DNA from: Gongronella butleri
Taxonomy: Eukaryota > Mucoromycota > Mucoromycetes > Mucorales > Cunninghamellaceae
NCBI GenBank assembly: GCA_025201375.1
Contig: JAIWZP010000002.1
Span: 124,001-188,000 of the forward strand
Length of the DNA: 64,000 bases
Direction: 5' to 3'
Shown one piece after another: positions 57,982-64,000 of the stretch. The first letter of the stretch is position 1. Every line of letters begins with the position of its first letter. A program made the translations under genes and the position numbers. The notes under the pieces were generated by a model that ran no database searches, had not been told where the DNA came from, and was given only the letters and a program-made list of their open reading frames with translations.

Positions 57982-58054
57982 GGGCTTCTTGGTTTAGTGG
58001 TATAATTCTCGCTTAGGGTGCGAGAGGTCCCGGGTTCGATTCCCGGAGAAGCCC
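57982..58054 (+). tRNA. tRNA-Pro (AGG)
   Basis: A 73-nt cloverleaf: acceptor GGGCTTC pairs with GAAGCCC; the D-arm has TGGTTTAGTGGTA (A box); the anticodon stem CTCGC/GCGAG encloses TTAGGGT with anticodon AGG at 58015-58017; the T-arm has GGTTCGATTCC (B box). No intron. Confidence 0.96.
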
Positions 58055-58057
58055 ATC

Positions 58058-58063
58058 TTTTTT
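58058..58063 (+). terminator. RNA polymerase III terminator of tRNA-Pro
   Basis: Six T residues four bases after the tRNA end, the usual Pol III stop. Confidence 0.8.
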
Positions 58064-59118
58064 GTCAATTTTTGGGTGATTTTCCAAATTTTTTTGGATT
58101 GATATTTTTTTTTGTTTTGTGTGTGTGGTGTGTGTCGTTTGGTTTTGGTTTGTGTGGAATTAGGCGTGTGTGTGTCAAGTTTGGCAGGTTTTTGCCGATT
58201 TGGTGTTGTTGGTCTTTTCTGTGTGCGTAGCGAGATTGGCAGAGCCTGCTGGATATGTTGGAAGGATGTGTCTGCGAGATTTTTTTTTTTTTTTTTTGTC
58301 GTGACAAGATGGCCATTTGCCGTTTGTCGCGTCGTGGAGCCACGTCTGTCGATTTTGGATGGCTGTGGATGGACTCTGGGCGAATGTGGAATTTCGACGT
58401 TTGTGCGGTGACGTCGCGGTGACGATGTGAGGATTTTTTGGGGGGTTCATGTTTGACTCTTTTTTTTTTTTCCAAGGCTGTCGAGGGAAGAGTTCCAGAC
58501 CTGCCTTTTTAGGCAAGTGCGACGCTTTTTTTGCTTGTGGGTTGACGATCTGCTGGCATGATTTTGGGTTTGATTGATTGGTGCTTGCTCGAGGGATCAC
58601 ACCTTGGAGGTCAACAGAATGGCACGTGCCTGCGTGTTTGCGTGTTTTTGCTGCTTCTCACACTTTTTTTGCAGCGTTTAGGCGATTGGCGGCGCCGAGG
58701 AGGCGAATGCGGTGTCTTTCGAGTTTCTGTCTTTGTGACAAGCTTGTGAAACCAACAAAGTTTGTATGCGAGAGGCCATTTTACGTCATTTTGCCTGTTT
58801 GCATTGTGTTTTATGTAGGACAAGTCTAGTTCCGGACCAAGTGGTTGAAACAAGTACACAGGGATTCGGTGTCATCCCGGTTATGGCCGCTAAAAAAAAA
58901 TGGCAGGGGGAGTTGAAAGGGGGGAGGGCGAGGCATCGCGTCATCCTTTGGGGGGCAGGGTCGATTTCGCATGAAAATGGCCACTTCTTTTTGAAACGGG
59001 TTGGAATGCGGGTGGATGCAACGTGACCCAAGCTGTGTCTCTTTTTCTTGGTCTTGGCCACTGGTGTTTTTTCCTCCTTTTTTTTTCCCCTCTTTTTCCC
59101 CCTGACTTTTTTTTTTTC
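58064..59118. other. T/G-rich intergenic region, no gene
   Basis: Unusually T- and G-rich on the plus strand (tttggttttggtttgtgtgg and similar) from about 58080 to 58760, with T-runs. No conserved frame or known RNA was recognised. The last 100 bp, with long T- and C-runs, are the likely promoter of the sterol glucosyltransferase gene. Confidence 0.5.
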
Positions 59119-62100
59119 ATGATTGACAACAACAAGCTTGGCGTGCCGGTATGCGATGCATTTTTTAGCGACGATGGCGAGCTGACATTTTAATGGTTGA
59201 ATAGGGCGCAAAGCGGCCGCACATGAGCTCGTTGCCATCGGAAATGTCGATTGAGGGGCGGCTGGACAAGGTGCAAAGCGATGAGGATGTTCTCGTGTCC
59301 GTTTTTTCGCTCGACGACATGGACACGCTGGTTGCCAGTGAGAAAAACAAACAATCAAAAAAAAAAAAAGCGCGCGCGCTGATTTTGTATCATTAGAGTA
59401 CCCGTGCTATCTTGTGCGTCTTGTCACGCTGCCAGGATGGCTGTACGTGACGCAGCGCAACATTTGTTTTTATGCGCCGCTGCCGGACCTGGAGGTATGG
59501 CCCATTTTTTGTTAAAAATGGGCTGACTTTTTTTCTTTTAGCAATTGGTGTGCAGGGCCGGCTATGTATCGAAAAAGAACCACCGGACGTCGCCTCTGAC
59601 GCATCGGTACTACATGGTGCTGCAGCGCGGTGTGTTGTCGTGGTACGACACGGCCGAGAACCAGTACGAGCCGCTGGGAAGCCTTTTACTAGACGATGTT
59701 TTGGCCGTGCGCAAGAGCCGGTCCCGCAAGCATGGATTCAAGCTGATCACGGCGCAGCAAAAGCATCTGTTTATCGCGGATTCCGACGTATCGCGCAAGG
59801 AATGGCAAGTGTTTTTCCTTTTTTGCATGAATGCATGCGGATTGGCCGTCTTTTTTTAACTCTCTGTCATATAGGGTGGATGATTTGCAGCGGAGTATGT
59901 TCATGGCCAAGCACCAGGGCAGCGCGGTGCGGATTGTGCTGCCTTTTTCGCAAATCCGGCGATTGAGCAAGAGCCGGGCGTTTGAGGTCATGGAGTACAT
60001 CAAGGTGTCGATTTGCGACGACGACCAAGACCATACCGACGACAATGATGTAAAATCCAAAATGTGATGGCCATTTTAAAAGAACCAATGGCTCACGCTT
60101 TCTTTTTTTTTGCCAGTACTTTTTCGCCTTTTTTCCCGATTTTTGCAAGGCGTACGAGACGATTGAGGCGGGCTTCAAGCGTGGACAGTCGCCTGGCAGC
60201 AGCACAAGTAGCCGAAGCAGTAGCAGCAGAGCCAGTGGTGACAGCTGGGAGTCGCAGATGGATGTGGCCGACCCAATTTCCATGCTTTCCGAGCTGTCGG
60301 CCAACCTGCTCGACTCTGAAAAGGGTCGCCCACGCTCCGCGTCTCTGCGCGCGCTCAAGCACTACGCGACGCTGCCCTTTCAAATGCACAAACAAGACCA
60401 GGACACGCCTCCATCGGTCCATTCGATGCATTTGACCACGGACATCAGCGACCAAAAGGTCCACAAGCATTTTCCCATGCTGCCAAAGGACGAGACCGTG
60501 CATGCTGGTAAAAAAGTCATCCCTCAGAAAAAAAGTGGGGGCGCTCATTTTAATCTTTTTTCAGTGTTTCGCGCGTCCGTGTGGCGCTTGCTGCCGTACT
60601 ATGGTCACCTATACCTGACCACGGGCTACGTGTGCTTTTACTCTGGCGTGCTTGCCGGTCGTCAAAAGGTGAATGGCAAAAGTTGTGAAACAACGGCCCA
60701 TTGACACGTTTTTATAGATTATGGTGCCCTTTTGCGACATTATTACCATCCGACCGCTGAAGAGCCGTGGGTATTACCTGCTGCATGGCCTGGCGCTCTT
60801 GTTCAAGGACATGGATGACGAGGTAGGATAAAATGGCCTGCACCCATAAAAAAAAATCTCATCTCATGACTTTTTTGTAGATTTACTTTGAATTCTCGTC
60901 CATTGACCAGCGCGACCAGTTTTACAACTTGCTCTGCGTGGAATGCAAGCAGCAGGCGCAGCATTCGCATAGCTCCAGTGACTCGGATTCGTACGTTTTT
61001 TTTGAAAGTGGTCAAAACTCATCTGTTCATGTTTGATAGTGATGATGCTGCTGCCGTGGCAAGCGATCATGTGCCGCCGCCCACCAACTATAGTAAATAG
61101 GAAAAAAAGAAAAAAAGAAAAAAAACGAGGGCTTAAAAGATTTCTTTTGTAGAGGGTCCACCGATTCTGCAAACACACGAAAAGCACGGGCGGCGGCCGT
61201 GGCACCGCGGACGTCCGCTGACGATCACGTGTTTGACGATTGGCTCGCGTGGCGATGTGCAGCCGTTCATTGCGCTGTGCCAGCAGCTGCAAAAGGACGG
61301 TCAAAAGTGCCGGATTGCGTCGCACAGCGAGTATCGCGCGTGGGTCGAAAGATACGGCATTGAATTCCGATCCGTGGGCGGCGATCCTGGCGCTCTCATG
61401 AAGCTGTGCATCGATCACGGCTTTTTGTCCTACTCGTTTATAAAGTCGGGTGTCAAGTTTGTAAAGAGGACCGCTCAAGCAGATTTTGCCACTTTTTTTT
61501 TTTTCTCACTGCCCATTTTTTTTTCTACTCTAGTTTTACAATTGGTTCGAGACGTTGCTCGAAACGAGCTGGGAGGCGTGCCAGGGCACCGATGTGCTGA
61601 TTGAGAGCCCCAGTGCCATGGTCGGCGTGCACATTGCCGAAAAGCTGGGTAAAAAAATATCCTTGTGTTTGGCAAAAGTACACACTCATCACCTCTGCTA
61701 TTGTACGATTTAGAAATCCCCTACTTTCGGTCCATGCCATTTCCGTGGACGCGGACGACAAAGTTCCCGCATCCATTTGCGATGCAGAATCTGGCCGGGA
61801 CGCCCGTGTACAATGACATGACGTACACGCTGATTGACACTGCGCTGTGGACGGGGACAAGCAAGGCCATCAACCGATTCCGGCGCGAGCGGCTCGGGCT
61901 GCCGGCAACGACGCTGGATCGCCTGGAAATGTGGCGCGTGCCGCATCTGTATTCGTTTTCGCCGCGTGTGCTGCCGGTGCCCAAAGACTGGCCCGATTAT
62001 GTGCACGCGACCGGGTATTGGTTCACCGACGACACCGCCATGGCCGACGCCGACCAGTGGCGCCCGCCACACACATTGCGCGCATTTCTGCACGCGTCCG

Positions 62101-62462
62101 CAAAGCCCATTGTGTACATTGGCTTTGGATCGATCCTCGTGCCGGATCCCTTGGCCATGACGCGCGTCATTGTCGATGCCATTGTCGACGCCGGCGTCAA
62201 GGCCATCATCTGCAAGGGCTGGTCCGCGCGCGTCCCCGACGACCAAAAAAGCACCAGCGACCACGACGCCCAGCAGCAACAATGCACCGAATTGCTGGAA
62301 ATGTATCCCAATCTCATTTATACCATCGATGCCGTCCCACACGACTGGCTGTTTCCACAGGTCCAGGCCGTCATCCACCACGGCGGAGCAGGCACAACCG
62401 CAGCAGGCAAGGAGAAAATGTGACAAAGCACGAGAGAGATTTTGCGGACTGACACGGCCCTC

Positions 62463-62506
<44 letters not shown>

Positions 62507-62969
62507 TATAGGGCTGAGGGCTGGAAAGCCGACCATCATAAAACCCTTTTTTGGTGACCAGCGATTCTGGGGCCAGCGCGTCGAAGAGCTGCAGGTGGGC
62601 ATCTGCATGGCCAAGCTGACAAAGGCCAAGCTGACCGAGCACTTGCGCACCGTCACGCGCCAAACGACCATGATTGAGCGTGCCAAGCGCCTGGGCGAGG
62701 CCATCCGTGCGGAAAATGGACCAAAGCAGGCCGTAGCTTGTCTGTTTCGTGACATGGCCATTGCGCGCCGCACCACCACGGCTGCTCCTGCTGCCGACGC
62801 AGACGCCGCCGACGCACCACCACAGGACAATGCGTCCACGTCATCCACGACGGATGCTCCCGCACCCACGCGCACCAATCTGACACAGGTGCTGTCGTTC
62901 CCCGCAGACCTGCTCTCGCTCTACAGCAACGTCACAAAATGGAAACCTAGTCATTTTTTGGAAAAATAA
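59119..62969 (+). CDS. ATG26: Sterol 3-beta-glucosyltransferase (Atg26/UGT80 type)
   Basis: Fourteen exons (59119-59148, 59205-59337, 59397-59494, 59542-59804, 59875-60049, 60117-60507, 60565-60668, 60718-60822, 60881-60990, 61040-61092, 61153-61460, 61534-61648, 61714-62406, 62512-62969) give about 1,011 residues. Domains in order: a first GRAM-like segment ([25 protein letters not shown]), a PH domain ([30 protein letters not shown]), a second GRAM ([26 protein letters not shown]), then the GT28/UGT fold ([62 protein letters not shown]). It transfers glucose from UDP-glucose to membrane sterols. Introns 4 (TG|GCAAGT) and 13 (G|GCAAGG) need GC donors to keep frame. The C-terminal Ala/Asp/Thr tail is low complexity. 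Confidence 0.93.
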
Positions 62970-64000
62970 ATAATAAAATTGTTGGCACCCTTCAAAAAAA
63001 AACCTGCATCGAGGGCCTCCAAAAAATTGTACAATACTGTCGCCGGCAACAAAGCAGTTTGAGCATGCGCAAAAAAAAAACCGAATTTTAGGTGCCCGCA
63101 GAATGGGGGGCTAATTGGGGATATCTGACGCGCTTGGTCGCTGAAAAATGACGCGACTCATCAAAACGGCGTGAATTTGGGATTTGCTTTGGAAATTCGC
63201 ATCGCCCACGCGTTTCCTCGGCACATATTACGTCTCTGATGATTGCTCTTGTGCAGTTTAAATTTTGAATCTCTGGCGCGCTTCATAATTGAGAAGTAGC
63301 GCGTTTCTTTAAAATTTTGGCATCAACTCAACAAAACCGCCTCGCCATCGCGATTTCTCAGTGCATTTAGCATCGCTGATGCCTGTCGGGTTTAATTTGG
63401 AGTCTCTGACCCGCTTGGTCGTCGAAAAACGGCGCGCATCAGGGTAAATCTTCCTTGCCAACCCAAGTATTTGCTGTTTTTTTTTTTTTTTTTTTTGCGA
63501 ATGATACAGCAATCAAAAAAATTGAGTCATATCCATTTTTACTGTTTTAGAACAAAATTGCAAAATGCGCCCTTCATTTCAAAGATTGCCGACTGAAATC
63601 AACTAGAGTTCCTTGGAAAATGATCAAAAAACGGGTCAAAAAACGGCCACGTCACAATGCTTGCAGAGATCACACCGCTAGCTCCAATGGGCAATGATAA
63701 AAAAACGGCCTGTCGCAATTTGAGTTTTTTTTTTTTTTGTCGTACTCTTTTGACGGGCCAGACATTGCGCTTAGCAATCTTTTTTGTCGCACTGCGCAAA
63801 TCGCACGACGCAAGGTGCTCGATTAACAACGGATGCAACAAACGCATTTTCCGAGCAAATTTCATCCTTTTTTTTTTTTTGGAAAAATTGCACTGGAAAA
63901 ATCGATGAAACACGTTGTTTTCTCGACGAGCAAGTGCATCAAGGACCCCAAACTACTTTAACGTCACAAACGAACTGCCGCCATGCGAACCGTCTTTGTG
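62970..64000. other. Intergenic, repeat-like, no gene
   Basis: Downstream of ATG26. It has an AATAAATAATAAA polyadenylation-like word at about 62965-62978, then AT-rich degenerate sequence with A/T runs. No gene was recognised. Confidence 0.5.

Noticed and set aside
58080..58760. Possible small RNA gene or protein in the T/G-rich stretch after tRNA-Pro
   Set aside because: No promoter boxes, conserved fold or coding pattern could be identified.

Overview
This window looks like nuclear DNA of a fungus, probably an early-diverging lineage. The genes are compact and intron-rich. Introns are short, often start GTAAAAAA and often end in a T-run before the AG. The gene content is fungal: GRAM/PH sterol glucosyltransferase, Taf14-type YEATS protein, Mgr2, Tpa1-type dioxygenase, Pcp1-type rhomboid and an HSF. 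It also holds genes lost from budding yeast, such as full-length tuberin (TSC2) and an RBM18-like protein. I cannot name the species from sequence alone.

Layout. 1-1.5 kb: degenerate repeats. 1.6-11.3 kb: a small basic protein, mitochondrial rhomboid, cytochrome b5 reductase and a 1,971-residue tuberin. 11.3-16.7 kb: a transposon graveyard with a long inverted-repeat element, itself split by a 206-bp MITE, then old repeats full of TACAGTA/TACTGTA. 16.7-20.1 kb: Mgr2, an RBM18-like protein and a PLD6-like phospholipase D. 20.4-27.7 kb: four consecutive minus-strand genes for secreted proteins that share a signal peptide, poly-aspartate block, phase-0 intron and mostly a Thr- or Ser-rich tail. 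Two of them arose by a 2.4-2.6 kb tandem duplication. 28.2-33.5 kb: a nearly full-length, inactivated L1/Tx1-like non-LTR retrotransposon with a 14-bp target-site duplication. 34.4-38.4 kb: an RCC1-repeat protein and the Rag GTPase Gtr2/RagC. 38.4-40.9 kb: repeats. 41-54.2 kb: Tpa1-like dioxygenase, an AT-hook orphan, HSF, phosphatidylserine decarboxylase, an ATRIP-like checkpoint protein and Taf14. 54.5-58 kb: two large imperfect palindromes, the second lying between an intact tRNA-Pro gene and a half copy of the same gene. 59-63 kb: sterol glucosyltransferase.

Gene relations. TSC2 and Gtr2 are both upstream regulators of TORC1. Three divergent gene pairs share promoters of only 98-209 bp. 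CBR1, PSD and the sterol glucosyltransferase are lipid-metabolism genes. Splice models below were built by hand; all exon phases close. Four introns need GC-AG boundaries.

Most unusual items: the secreted poly-Asp gene cluster; CWGTA 5-bp insertions at TA sites that look like excision scars of Tc1/mariner-type elements; the nested MITE; and the tRNA-bounded palindrome.
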